Assembly (NCBI GenBank): GCA_003279775.1
Contig: QCGW01000003.1
Location: 1 to 64,000 of the forward strand
Reading direction: 5' to 3'
DNA length: 64,000 nt
Source: Pelagibacteraceae bacterium AG-390-A23
GTDB lineage: Bacteria; Pseudomonadota; Alphaproteobacteria; Pelagibacterales; Pelagibacteraceae
Shown piece by piece: positions 1 to 8,853 of this stretch. A program made the translations under genes and the position numbers. Each line of letters opens with the position of its first letter. Within the stretch, counting starts at the first letter, position 1. The notes beneath the pieces were generated by a model. That model saw only the letters and a program-made list of their open reading frames with translations. It made no database searches and was not told where the DNA came from.

Positions 1-279
1 TATTTGGATTATTTCCATTTGCAGGCATAGGCATTAGTTCGTTCTCACCTAAAATTCTTGCTACTCTAGTTGTTGGTTGAGCTCCTTGACCAAGCCAATA
101 TTTAATTCTCTCAGCTTCTAGGCCCACTCTTTCTTTTTTCTCTTTTGGTAATAGAGGATTAAAGAAACCAACCTTTTCTATAAATCTTCCATCTCTTGCA
201 AAACGACTGTCGGCAACAACAACTTTATAAACAGGACGTTTTTTTGTTCCACCTCTTGATAATCTTAATTTTAACATTT
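1..279 (-). CDS. rpsP: 30S ribosomal protein S16 (partial, 3' end outside window)
   Basis: Structural protein of the small ribosomal subunit. The first 93 codons are visible. The N terminus [20 protein letters not shown] is the typical S16 opening, followed by the conserved FNP and the GAQPT segment. The ATG at 279 is preceded by a clear AAGGAGA ribosome-binding site. It lies 10 bases downstream of ffh on the same strand, the common ffh-rpsP order that usually continues to rimM, trmD and rplS, so it probably shares the ffh transcript and its leader. The gene runs off the left edge of the window. Confidence 0.96.
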
Positions 280-289
280 CTTCTCCTTT

Positions 290-1648
290 TTACTTTAATT
301 GGTTAAATAGCTCTGGCGGTATACCTTTATCTGACATACCTTTCAGATTTCCTTTTGACATCTTTTTCATCATTTCAGACATCATTTTAAATTGCTTAAG
401 CAATTTATTGATAGTGGCCGGATCTGTGCCAGAGCCATTAGCAATTCTTTTTTTTCTAGAACCATCTATTATTTTTGGGTTCTCTCTTTCTTTTTTTGTC
501 ATTGATAAAATAACAGCTTCATTTTTAGTAATTATACTTTCATCAATTCCCGCTGAATCCATTTGGGATTTAATTTTAGAAACTCCGGGCATAAAAGACA
601 TAATTCCCTCAATGCCACCCATTTTTTTCATTTGTCTTAATTGAGATAAATAATCTTCCATAGAGAATTGACCTTTTTTTAAATTTTCCTCTGCTTTTTT
701 AAGATTTTCTTCTCCTAAATCTTGAGCCGCCTTTTCTACAAGGGATACGATATCCCCCATACCTAGTATTCTGTTTGCAATTCTATCTGGATGGAATACT
801 TCAAGATTATCTATTTTTTCTCCTATCCCTAAAAATTTAATTGGAACGTTTGAAACATATTTCATACTCACTGCGGCACCACCTCTTGCATCACCATCAG
901 CCCTAGTTAAAATGATTCCAGATAAATTAACTGTATTTTTAAATTCTTTTGCCACTGAGGCTGCAACTTGACCTGTTAAAGAGTCTGCAACTAAGAAAGT
1001 TTCTGTTGGATTAATGACAGCTTCAATTTGCTTAATCTCACTCATCATTTGTAAATCGATTTGAGTTCTACCAGCAGTATCAAATAAAATTATTTCAGCT
1101 CCATTTAAATTAGCAGCACTTATTGCTCTTCTACAAATATCAGCAGGTTGCTGACCTTCTATAATAGGTAAAGTTAAAATATTATTTTGTTCTCCTAAAG
1201 ATCTAAGTTGTTCTTGTGCAGCTGGTCTGTAAATATCTAGACTGACCATCATTACTTTTTTCTTTTTATTATTTTCTAAAAATTTTGCTAATTTTGCTGT
1301 TGTTGTTGTTTTACCAGAACCTTGTAATCCAACTAACATCATTGGCACAGGCGGTACTGCGTTTAAGTTTATCTCATTATTTGTTGCACCTAATAAGTCT
1401 ACAAGCTCATCATAAACAATTTTAACAACCATATCCCCAGGAGAGGTAGACCTTATTATCTCTTGGCCTAAAGCTTTTGGTTTAACTTTTTCAATAAAAT
1501 CTTTTGCAACATCCAATGAGACATCTGCTTCAAGTAAGGCTTGCCTAATGCCTCTTAAACCTTCATCTACTTGAGCTTCATCAAGTGAAGGTGCCTTTTT
1601 CAGAGAAGAAAAAATTTCTTCAAATTTATTTGTTAAATTTTCAAACAT
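290..1648 (-). CDS. ffh: Signal recognition particle protein Ffh (SRP54)
   Basis: GTPase that binds signal sequences of nascent membrane proteins together with 4.5S RNA and delivers ribosomes to FtsY. From the chosen start it has 452 residues: N domain about 1-90, G domain with the P-loop GLQGSGKTT near residues 107-115 and DTAGR further on, then a methionine-rich M domain ending in the basic RKKRIANGSGT segment and a run of Met/Lys. An in-frame GTG at 1726 would add 26 residues, but that stretch lies inside a structured leader RNA and does not look like Ffh. The standard MFENLTNKF start at 1648 is therefore preferred. First gene of the ffh-rpsP operon. Confidence 0.97.
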   Translation of the reverse strand: MFENLTNKFEEIFSSLKKAPSLDEAQVDEGLRGIRQALLEADVSLDVAKDFIEKVKPKALGQEIIRSTSPGDMVVKIVYDELVDLLGATNNEINLNAVPPVPMMLVGLQGSGKTTTTAKLAKFLENNKKKKVMMVSLDIYRPAAQEQLRSLGEQNNILTLPIIEGQQPADICRRAISAANLNGAEIILFDTAGRTQIDLQMMSEIKQIEAVINPTETFLVADSLTGQVAASVAKEFKNTVNLSGIILTRADGDARGGAAVSMKYVSNVPIKFLGIGEKIDNLEVFHPDRIANRILGMGDIVSLVEKAAQDLGEENLKKAEENLKKGQFSMEDYLSQLRQMKKMGGIEGIMSFMPGVSKIKSQMDSAGIDESIITKNEAVILSMTKKERENPKIIDGSRKKRIANGSGTDPATINKLLKQFKMMSEMMKKMSKGNLKGMSDKGIPPELFNQLK

Positions 1649-1760
1649 ATTTATTACGCATAGCAGTAACGCACTAGTGGGCGAACCCTCGCTGACTAGT
1701 GTCGATCTCTTTGTTTCCAAAGACACCGCAAAGTTAATGTTTTTGCGGAAACGGCAACAA
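1649..1760 (-). ncRNA. Structured leader RNA upstream of ffh (SAR11 ffh motif)
   Basis: Read on the minus strand, the transcript begins with CCGCAAA pairing with TTTGCGG. Next comes a hairpin closed by GTGTC/GACAC that contains CTTTG-GAAA-CAAAG. A long hairpin follows, CACTAGT pairing with ACTAGTG around an inner GCGA/TCGC stem, and the ffh ATG comes about 25 bases later. The region is clearly richer in GC than the gaps around it. A candidate cis-regulatory RNA in front of the gene for the cytoplasmic SRP protein has been described from SAR11 intergenic regions, and this fits that element in place and character. Sensing mechanism unknown; exact 5' and 3' limits are approximate. Confidence 0.75.
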
Positions 1761-1789
1761 CCTATAATAGAGGTTCAAAAAGTCAATAA
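1761..1789 (-). promoter_or_regulatory. Sigma-70-type promoter of the ffh leader
   Basis: On the minus strand a -35 box TTATTG (1784-1789), overlapping TTGACT, and a -10 box TATAGG (1761-1766) are separated by 17 bases, just upstream of the structured leader. A TATTAT alternative for the -10 overlaps. Transcription would begin a few bases into the leader, giving a 5' UTR of about 100 nucleotides, unusually long for this genome. Confidence 0.5.
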
Positions 1790-1808
1790 ATAAGTTAAAT
1801 ATCTATAT

Positions 1809-2633
1809 ATGGATATTAAAGCTTTTAAAATGGACGGTTTAGGTAATGATTTTGTCATCATAGATAATAGGCAAACAATTACAAATTTGACGAAAGAGCA
1901 AATAATAAAGATTTGTGACAGAAAATTTATTGGTTGTGACCAACTAATATTGATTAAAAAAAATGATATTTCAGATGCTTCACTAGAATTTTATAATTCA
2001 GATGGAGGAATGTCTGGTGCGTGTGGAAATGGTACAAGATGTATTGCTGATTTATTAGGCAAAGAAAATAACAAAAAAGAGATTGTCCTAACAACTTTAT
2101 CTGGCAAATTAAAATCAAATATTGTTGGAGAAAAAATGGTTTCAACAGAAATAGGTATTGCAAAAACAAAATGGGATGAGATTCCATTGTCTAAAGAATT
2201 AAATACGAATAATTTAGGAATTAAAATTAATGACAAAAATAATAACGATTTTTCTGGCGGAACTGCTGTAAATGTTGGAAATCCACATGTTGTTTTTTTT
2301 GTTGATAATAACGAAAATTTTGAAATTGAAAAAATTGGACCAAAAATTGAAACCCACTCTCTATTTCCAGAGAAATGTAATATTACTTTAGCAACTGTTG
2401 TTAACAAAGAATTGATAAAAGTTAGAGTGTGGGAAAGAGGAGCTGGGCTTACCAAAGCTTGTGGAACTGCAGCTTGCGCAACAGCTTTTGCCGCAAAACA
2501 AAACGGACTGGTAAATGATAAAGTTGATATTGAATTTTCTACAGGTAGATTAACAATTTCAATTGATGAAAACAATAGTATTCATATGAAAGGACCAGTT
2601 TCAGATATTGAGGAGATAAATTTTAAAATTTAA
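1809..2633 (+). CDS. dapF: Diaminopimelate epimerase
   Basis: Converts LL- to meso-diaminopimelate for lysine and peptidoglycan synthesis. The 274-residue length is normal. The two catalytic cysteines are present: Cys72 in SGACGNGTR and Cys218 in TKACGTAAC, and GNPH lies between them. It is transcribed away from ffh, starts after a very short upstream region, and overlaps the next gene ftsY by one base (TAATG), so the two are probably translationally coupled. Confidence 0.96.
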   Translation: MDIKAFKMDGLGNDFVIIDNRQTITNLTKEQIIKICDRKFIGCDQLILIKKNDISDASLEFYNSDGGMSGACGNGTRCIADLLGKENNKKEIVLTTLSGKLKSNIVGEKMVSTEIGIAKTKWDEIPLSKELNTNNLGIKINDKNNNDFSGGTAVNVGNPHVVFFVDNNENFEIEKIGPKIETHSLFPEKCNITLATVVNKELIKVRVWERGAGLTKACGTAACATAFAAKQNGLVNDKVDIEFSTGRLTISIDENNSIHMKGPVSDIEEINFKI

Positions 2634-3550
2634 TGGGAATTTTTGAAAAATTTAAATCAGGTTTTAAAAAAAGTGCCTCAGCTTTTACAACGGGTTTAAG
2701 AGATATAGTTGTAAAAAAAGAGATTGATGACAAAACATTAGACAAAATTGAAGATTACTTAATTCAATCAGATGTTGGTATTGTTTCGGCTTCAGAAATA
2801 AGAGAAATAATTTCTCAAACAAAAATTGATCCCAATAAAGATTTAACAGACGAAATAAATAATATTTTAAAAAATTATATTATTTCAATAATGAAACCTC
2901 TAGAAAATATTGAATTCTTCAAAAAAAAAGAAAAATTAAATGCAACATTAATTTCAGGTGTCAATGGTGTTGGAAAAACAACTACTATTGGAAAAATAAG
3001 TAAAATATTAAAAGGTAATGGAAATAAAGTAATGCTAGCTGCATCAGATACTTTTAGAGCGGCAGCCATAGAACAGTTAGAAAATTGGGCAAACAAAGTT
3101 GATGTTAAAATTACAAAATCATCTCAAGGCTCTGATCCTGCATCAGTTGCCTACAAGGCTATTGAAGAGGCATTAAATAATGATTTCAATCAAGTTTTAA
3201 TTGATACAGCTGGGAGATTACAAAATAAAAAAAATTTGATGGAAGAATATAAAAAAATTGCAAACGTTACTAAAAAAATTGATCCTGATGCTCCACATGA
3301 TGTTATTTTGGTTTTGGACGCAACTTCAGGTCAAAATGTAATTAATCAAGTTGAAGAATTTAATAAAATTATTCCAATAACTGGTCTTATTATGACAAAG
3401 TTAGATGGTACGGCAAAAGGAGGTATCCTTTTAGCAGTTGCTAAAAAATATAAACTACCAATTATTGCCCTTGGATTAGGTGAAAAAGAAGATGATTTGC
3501 AAATTTTTGAGGCCGAAAAATTCGCAGAAGCATTTACTCAAATTAATTAA
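2633..3550 (+). CDS. ftsY: Signal recognition particle receptor FtsY
   Basis: Membrane-associated GTPase that docks the SRP-ribosome complex at the translocon. It has 305 residues, with the P-loop GVNGVGKTT near residues 109-117, DTAGR and TKLDGTAKGG. It carries only a short N-terminal region (MGIFEKFKSGF...) without the long acidic A domain of the E. coli protein, as is usual in compact alphaproteobacterial versions. The start codon overlaps the dapF stop. The 3' end overlaps the convergent gene at 3543 by 8 bases. The partner ffh is encoded on the other side of dapF. Confidence 0.96.
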   Translation: MGIFEKFKSGFKKSASAFTTGLRDIVVKKEIDDKTLDKIEDYLIQSDVGIVSASEIREIISQTKIDPNKDLTDEINNILKNYIISIMKPLENIEFFKKKEKLNATLISGVNGVGKTTTIGKISKILKGNGNKVMLAASDTFRAAAIEQLENWANKVDVKITKSSQGSDPASVAYKAIEEALNNDFNQVLIDTAGRLQNKKNLMEEYKKIANVTKKIDPDAPHDVILVLDATSGQNVINQVEEFNKIIPITGLIMTKLDGTAKGGILLAVAKKYKLPIIALGLGEKEDDLQIFEAEKFAEAFTQIN

Positions 3551-4106
3551 TTAAGGTACTAGAAATTAAAGGTTTATAAAAACTACACTTATAATTTTCT
3601 CTAAATTCATAATGTCCGCAATTTTTAGCTATGGAAGAAATAATAAAATCAAATTTTCCATTTACAGGATAAAGCTCTAACTTTTTTTCAACAATATCAA
3701 ATTTAAAATTAGCCTTTAAACTTTTTACAGCACTAATCATCACCAGAGTTTTGTTATCTTTTAAAAGATAATATGCAAAATCATCTGGAAAAACTGGGAA
3801 ATCATACTCTTGCAAAAAATATTTTGCAGTTTTGGGAAACCATTCATAAGAGATTAATGGCAAAGACTCTTTTGTTTTATAGTTATAAATATAAAGATCT
3901 TTTGGAAAATCATTAATATAATTTGAATTTTCTCCCCTAGCCAAGACAGCTTTTTCGCGGGTTTTAAAATATAATGCAAAATTTTCATCGTGCGAATTCA
4001 TTTGATCTATATGAAAAAGGCTATCTACAGATGCTAAATTTTCTTTAGCATTTGATAAATTACTTAAAGAAAACAAGATAATAAAAAATATGAAAAGATT
4101 TTTCAT
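3543..4106 (-). CDS. Hypothetical secreted protein
   Basis: A 187-residue protein I do not recognise. Residues 1-20 are a clear Sec signal peptide (MKNLFIFFIILFSLSNLSNA followed by KEN), so it should be periplasmic or outer-membrane associated. The mature part is mixed alpha/beta with two cysteines near the C terminus (NCGHYEF and YKCSFY) that could form a disulfide. It stands alone, convergent with ftsY (8-base overlap) and 48 bases downstream of the hydrolase gene that reads the same way. No function assigned. Confidence 0.7.
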   Translation of the reverse strand: MKNLFIFFIILFSLSNLSNAKENLASVDSLFHIDQMNSHDENFALYFKTREKAVLARGENSNYINDFPKDLYIYNYKTKESLPLISYEWFPKTAKYFLQEYDFPVFPDDFAYYLLKDNKTLVMISAVKSLKANFKFDIVEKKLELYPVNGKFDFIISSIAKNCGHYEFRENYKCSFYKPLISSTLIN

Positions 4107-4154
4107 AATGAAACTTAAAAAAAAAATTTGAGTTATATTTGTTTAGATTATGGC

Positions 4155-4973
4155 TTAATTTAAACTATCAACAAATGATTTAAGAGCTAATACAAGTTTA
4201 TCATCATATTCCATCATATGATCGTCATATTTTGTAAAATATGAATATTTGGGTTCACTTGCTAAATTAAAAATTTTTTTACCCATCCAAAATGGAACTA
4301 TTTGGTCAGCCTCACCATGCATTACTAATACTGGAATATTAATATTTTTAATTTTTTCATTATTTTCATACTTATCTTTTAAAATTAAACCTACTGGAAT
4401 ATATGGATAAAAATTTTTCGCAGCCTCTATCATTGATGTGAAGGGCGTTTCTAATATTAATCCTGCAAAATTTTTATTCTGAGTAATTTCAGTGGCAATG
4501 CCAGTTCCTAATGACTCTCCATAAATAATTATATCTTCTTCATTTAGACCTTTTTCTTTAAGCCAGTTTATTGCACTAACACCATCTGTATAAAGACCCT
4601 CCTCACTTGGTTTTCCTTTATTACCGCTAAACCCTCTCCATGCAATAATTAAAAAATTAACATCCATGTCTTTAAAATGATTTAACTTATGGATTCTGTT
4701 TTCAAGTGTCCCTGCATTTCCGTGAAAATAAACTATTGTTTTATAACTTTTTAAATTTTTATTATGAAACCAGCCTAAAAGATTAATATTATCAGTTGTT
4801 TTGATGGTAACTTTTTCAATGTTAACTTCTAAATTATCTCCAGAATAATTATTCTCATCAGGATGATACATTAAATTTCTTTGAAAAAAGAATAAGAAAA
4901 TTAATATAATTAAGTAAATTGCAACAATACCAATAAATAATTCCAAAAAAAAATTCCTACGTTTTATTTTCAT
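4155..4973 (-). CDS. Alpha/beta hydrolase, membrane-anchored (BEM46/ABHD13-like)
   Basis: A predicted serine hydrolase of 272 residues. One N-terminal transmembrane helix (about 10-31) is followed by the fold's HGNAGT oxyanion segment and the nucleophile elbow GESLGTG (Ser154). Asp223 (GEADQIVP) and His252 (DDHMMEY) complete the triad. This pattern fits the BEM46/ABHD13-type family, whose natural substrates are mostly unknown. The gene overlaps the upstream MFS gene by 17 bases and is last in the leftward TRAP-MFS run, so it may be co-transcribed with them. Confidence 0.85.
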   Translation of the reverse strand: MKIKRRNFFLELFIGIVAIYLIILIFLFFFQRNLMYHPDENNYSGDNLEVNIEKVTIKTTDNINLLGWFHNKNLKSYKTIVYFHGNAGTLENRIHKLNHFKDMDVNFLIIAWRGFSGNKGKPSEEGLYTDGVSAINWLKEKGLNEEDIIIYGESLGTGIATEITQNKNFAGLILETPFTSMIEAAKNFYPYIPVGLILKDKYENNEKIKNINIPVLVMHGEADQIVPFWMGKKIFNLASEPKYSYFTKYDDHMMEYDDKLVLALKSFVDSLN

Positions 4974-6195
4974 ATTTTTTTCTATTTAATATTAAAAAAA
5001 ATATATAAGAAATAATACTTAAGATTAAGAAAACTGAAAAAGCTGATTTAAAAGCAAATATTTCTGTGTGACCCATGCCTTTAACAATATCTATCACTAA
5101 GCCCATTAGCCATTGCATTATGAATGTTCCTGCAAATATTAATAAATTAAATGAAGTTAGTGCTTTACCAGCAGAATAACCTGAAAAAGAAAGGCCCACA
5201 GCTGGCTGTGTAACTGATAAAAAAATTGAACTTAAAATAAATAAAGTTATGTAGAATGCACCCGCTTTTGGGCCTAACAATATAATCACAAACATTACAG
5301 AAAAACTAATTGGCAAACCTAATTTAAGTATTCTTTTTGCAGTAAAACCTAAAGCTGAAATTTTTGGTAAAAAATAACCCCACAAAAAAAAGGATATCAA
5401 CATAGTTACATTGATCCAAAATAATCCTGTAGCGCTCTGAAGTGGTGTATAACCAGCAACTCTAGTCATCCATGGGCCAGCCCATAAAGTTTGTATAGCC
5501 ATTAATCCCCCATAATTAAATAAACCCATTGGAATTACACTTATAAAAAATCTATTTTTCCAAACTTCAGATAAAGTTCCAGTATTACTTGGCTCTTCCA
5601 ACTCTTTATTTTTAGTTAAATTCCATTTTGGAATGAAAACTAACATTAAAAAAATACTAATTAAAATTAAGATAGCGATACCTCCAAATATCCATCTCCA
5701 TCCAAAACTAGGCAATAAAAGTTGTACAGGCAATGTGGATGACAAAAAACCTAATGATGCAATCATTAGCATCCATGAGTTTGCTCTTTGTTGCTGATTT
5801 TCTGCATACCATATTCTGTAACCTGTTAACGGAGCCATCAAACAAGCACTTACACCTACACCAATTAGAATTCGTGAAACTAACAATCCTGAAAAGCTTT
5901 CAGCTAAAGCAAATGATCCTGTTCCAACCAATGCAATTAATAAAAAAGAAGAGACAATTTTTTTTGGTCCATATTTATCTAAAAAATATCCAAGCGGTAT
6001 TTGCATACAAGCAAAACCTAAAAAATAACCTCCAGCTAATAATCCTAAATCAGCTGCTAATAAATTAAATTCTGAGGTTAATACTGGTGAAAGTGTTGCA
6101 GTAATTGCACGTAATAAACATGATAAAAAATAACCAAATGCAAATACAAAAAAAACAACTACAGCCTGTTTTTTTGGTAAAATATAATTTTCCAT
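4957..6195 (-). CDS. MFS transporter
   Basis: Inner-membrane secondary transporter of 412 residues with about 12 hydrophobic helices. The loop-2/3 motif appears as GYFLDKYGPKK (related to the MFS GxLaDrxGrkr signature) after helix 2, and the first half carries an R-I-L-I-G-V-G helix typical of helix 4. The family exports or imports small organic molecules; the substrate cannot be read from sequence. It begins 3 bases after the giant dctM gene and overlaps the hydrolase gene by 17 bases, so it looks like part of the same operon. Confidence 0.88.
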   Translation of the reverse strand: MENYILPKKQAVVVFFVFAFGYFLSCLLRAITATLSPVLTSEFNLLAADLGLLAGGYFLGFACMQIPLGYFLDKYGPKKIVSSFLLIALVGTGSFALAESFSGLLVSRILIGVGVSACLMAPLTGYRIWYAENQQQRANSWMLMIASLGFLSSTLPVQLLLPSFGWRWIFGGIAILILISIFLMLVFIPKWNLTKNKELEEPSNTGTLSEVWKNRFFISVIPMGLFNYGGLMAIQTLWAGPWMTRVAGYTPLQSATGLFWINVTMLISFFLWGYFLPKISALGFTAKRILKLGLPISFSVMFVIILLGPKAGAFYITLFILSSIFLSVTQPAVGLSFSGYSAGKALTSFNLLIFAGTFIMQWLMGLVIDIVKGMGHTEIFAFKSAFSVFLILSIISYIFFLILNRKKYENKT

Positions 6196-6198
6196 TAA

Positions 6199-8850
6199 TT
6201 AAAAGTTTAAAGATATATCTCTATGAACTGAGTTACACCTTGCAACAAATTTAGCTTGTTCTTTAGTTAATCTGTTTTGAAGTCTAAGACCAATATTATG
6301 TTTAATAACATCATTATATTTAATTAATTCAGGCATCAAATTCTTATTAGCATCATCTCTCCATGAAACTTCTAAATTAAAAAGATCAAAAGTCTCTGAA
6401 CTTACTTCAGACAATTTTTGCTCATCTACCTCATCATTATCTATAACAGATATTAGGTCATCTAATTTATTTGCAAATTCTTCGGTTCCAGAAATTTCTC
6501 CTAGTTTTTCAAAAAGATTATCAATTATTGATATTGCGTTTTCGTAATTTTTATTATCAATATTATATTTTAATTCTTTTATTTCTGGTGAAAGTTCTTT
6601 TAATTTTTCATTATCGTTTATAAACATTACTATTTGATCCAGAGTTTCATAAGCTTCATCAACGTTTTTTCTATATCTTTTAGTTCTTGTGTTTTTTGCT
6701 TTGTGCAATATTTCAAACTCTCCATTTTTAGCTTTCCAATTTTCAGGAACTTTATTTTGAAGTTCTTTAATTTCTAACTCGTAATTCTCGATCTTTAATT
6801 CTAATTTATTTTTATCTGATAAATCATCATCATCTAAATTTCTAATTTCAGATTTTGTTTTTTTAATTTTCTGGTCTATTTTTCTAATTTTTTTCTCAAT
6901 TTTTCTTACATTGAAATGCAAGTCCCTATAATCTTTTGTAAATAATTCATATTCTTGCTCCGTTTTTTGAAGTTTTTTAACAATAGCAAAAGTCCCAAGC
7001 GCATTATCAAAATGCTCTTCAAAAATATCTAGTTTATCCATTGGAAGATTTGCGGGAGTTAATTTCTGCATGTCTTTTATTGCATTAGTAATTCTTTGTT
7101 CTTCAGTGTTGTAAATCGCAAATTTATACTCTTGTAAGCAATATTGTAACTTTGGATTCATCGGCGGTGGAGCAACGTTTGATGTTAAATATGTTCTTGC
7201 TGGTAGATAGTTTACTAATGATGGATAGAAACCGACAATTCCAAGACCTATTAATTGTAAAATAATGAATGGAACAACACCTTTCCAGATATTTAAAGTA
7301 GTAACAAGTTTTGAAGCTACACCTTTTAAGTAAAATAATGCAAAACCAAACGGTGGTGTTAAAAAGGAGGTTTGTAAATTCACCCCAATCATTACACCAA
7401 GCCAAATTGCACTTACATTAGCTCCTGGTTCAGCTAATAATATTGGAGCAATGATAGGAACAACAACAACGGCTATTTCTATAAAATCAAGAAAGAAACC
7501 TAGTAAAAAAATCACTGCCATTACAACAATAAACTGTGTCCAAAATCCCCCTGGCAAATCTTGAAGAAAATCTCTTACTAGCTCTTCACCTCCAAATGCT
7601 CTAAATCCAGAGGTTAACATTGCTGCACCTAATAAAATTATAAAAACCATTGAAGTTGTTACACATGTTTCTGTAACAACCTCTCTTAAAACATTCTCAA
7701 TTTTGTATGCTCTCCAAAAACTCCAAACAATTCCAATTAAAAAAGTAATTGTAAAAAATCCTGTGATAAAAATTGCTGTAAGATCTCTAGTTTCTACAGC
7801 CTTAATATTTAAATTATAATTCTTAGACAAAATATAAATTGGAATAACAGATAAAATTGCAATTATAATTGGATAGTAAGCATCTTTTTTACCTTTATGT
7901 AAACGATAACCAGCCATCATAGTTGCACCTATTGCTCCAATTGATCCAGCTTGATTAACGGTTGCAATACCTAAAAGTATAGATCCTAAAACTGCAAAAA
8001 TTAAAGCAAGGGGAGGAATAATTACTATTAAAACCTTAATCCAAAATTTTGAGTCAAAATTTCCTTTAAATGGAACGGGAGGAGCTGCCTTGGGATTTAG
8101 TCTTGCGTACACAAATACATAAATCATATATAAACCAACCAATACTAAACCAGGTAATAATGCCCCCAAAAACATATCTCCTGCAGAGGTAGATCCCACT
8201 CTAAATTCTCCAGGCATATTAAATTCACCAGTTAAAATTTTGTAATCAGTCTGACGCATAGTATTTGCAACGTCTGCTGCGCTAGCTAATTGATCTGCTA
8301 TAATAATTAATACAATTGAAGGAGGTATGATTTGCCCAAGAGTTCCTGATGAACAAACAATACCACTTGCTAAACTTTTATCGTATTTATTATTAAGCAT
8401 TGTGGGTAATGATATTAATCCCATTGCTATTACTGTTGCACCAACAATACCCGTGGTAGCTGCAAGTAACGCCCCAACAAAAATTACTGATATTCCTAAA
8501 CCTCCGGGGATAGGTCCAAACAACTGCCCCATTGTAACTAAAAGATCTTCCGCAATTTTTGATTTTTGCAGCATGATCCCCATGAAAATAAATAAAGGAA
8601 TTGCAATTAAAGTATCAGTTTCTACATCCCAGTAGTTACTCCTAAAGTTTGTAATACCGGCGGTTAACCATTCTTTGGGGCCATCAACAGCAAAATAAGC
8701 ACTACTATCTCCTGCAAATAAGTAACCAAAAAAAGCAGCAAGCCCGATTGAAATTATTGCTGATCCAGGTAATGCAAAAGCTACTGGAAAACCAGAGGCT
8801 AATGCTCCAATCATTATAATTACAAGTAAAGCTAAAAATAAATGTTCCAT
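6199..8850 (-). CDS. TRAP transporter large permease DctM with long C-terminal coiled-coil extension
   Basis: Large membrane subunit of a TRAP (binding-protein-dependent, ion-driven) importer. Residues 1 to about 560 are a multi-helix DctM domain resembling the mannitol/chloroaromatic (FcbT3-like) subgroup, including PLFIFMGIMLQKS and the LGxxIPPS-like segment GTLGQIIPPS. Two extra loops or helices lie in the middle. Residues about 570-883 are a charged, Lys/Glu-rich helical tail with strong heptad-like coiled-coil segments (around 660-740) and no membrane helix. At 883 residues it is about twice the usual DctM length (430-600). It is preceded by dctQ (gap 3) and dctP of the same operon. Confidence 0.88.
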   Translation of the reverse strand: MEHLFLALLVIIMIGALASGFPVAFALPGSAIISIGLAAFFGYLFAGDSSAYFAVDGPKEWLTAGITNFRSNYWDVETDTLIAIPLFIFMGIMLQKSKIAEDLLVTMGQLFGPIPGGLGISVIFVGALLAATTGIVGATVIAMGLISLPTMLNNKYDKSLASGIVCSSGTLGQIIPPSIVLIIIADQLASAADVANTMRQTDYKILTGEFNMPGEFRVGSTSAGDMFLGALLPGLVLVGLYMIYVFVYARLNPKAAPPVPFKGNFDSKFWIKVLIVIIPPLALIFAVLGSILLGIATVNQAGSIGAIGATMMAGYRLHKGKKDAYYPIIIAILSVIPIYILSKNYNLNIKAVETRDLTAIFITGFFTITFLIGIVWSFWRAYKIENVLREVVTETCVTTSMVFIILLGAAMLTSGFRAFGGEELVRDFLQDLPGGFWTQFIVVMAVIFLLGFFLDFIEIAVVVVPIIAPILLAEPGANVSAIWLGVMIGVNLQTSFLTPPFGFALFYLKGVASKLVTTLNIWKGVVPFIILQLIGLGIVGFYPSLVNYLPARTYLTSNVAPPPMNPKLQYCLQEYKFAIYNTEEQRITNAIKDMQKLTPANLPMDKLDIFEEHFDNALGTFAIVKKLQKTEQEYELFTKDYRDLHFNVRKIEKKIRKIDQKIKKTKSEIRNLDDDDLSDKNKLELKIENYELEIKELQNKVPENWKAKNGEFEILHKAKNTRTKRYRKNVDEAYETLDQIVMFINDNEKLKELSPEIKELKYNIDNKNYENAISIIDNLFEKLGEISGTEEFANKLDDLISVIDNDEVDEQKLSEVSSETFDLFNLEVSWRDDANKNLMPELIKYNDVIKHNIGLRLQNRLTKEQAKFVARCNSVHRDISLNF

Positions 8851-8853
8851 TAT

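Noticed and set aside
1649..1726. In-frame 26-codon extension of ffh from a GTG at 1726
   Set aside because: The stretch is the structured leader, its translation does not resemble Ffh, and the standard MFENLTNKF start is present at 1648.
1649..1808. SRP (4.5S) RNA gene upstream of ffh
   Set aside because: The conserved GGAAGG/GCAGC-type apical loop of SRP RNA is absent.
1991..2575. Long open frame on the minus strand across dapF
   Set aside because: It is antisense to a complete dapF with both catalytic cysteines and encodes nothing recognisable.
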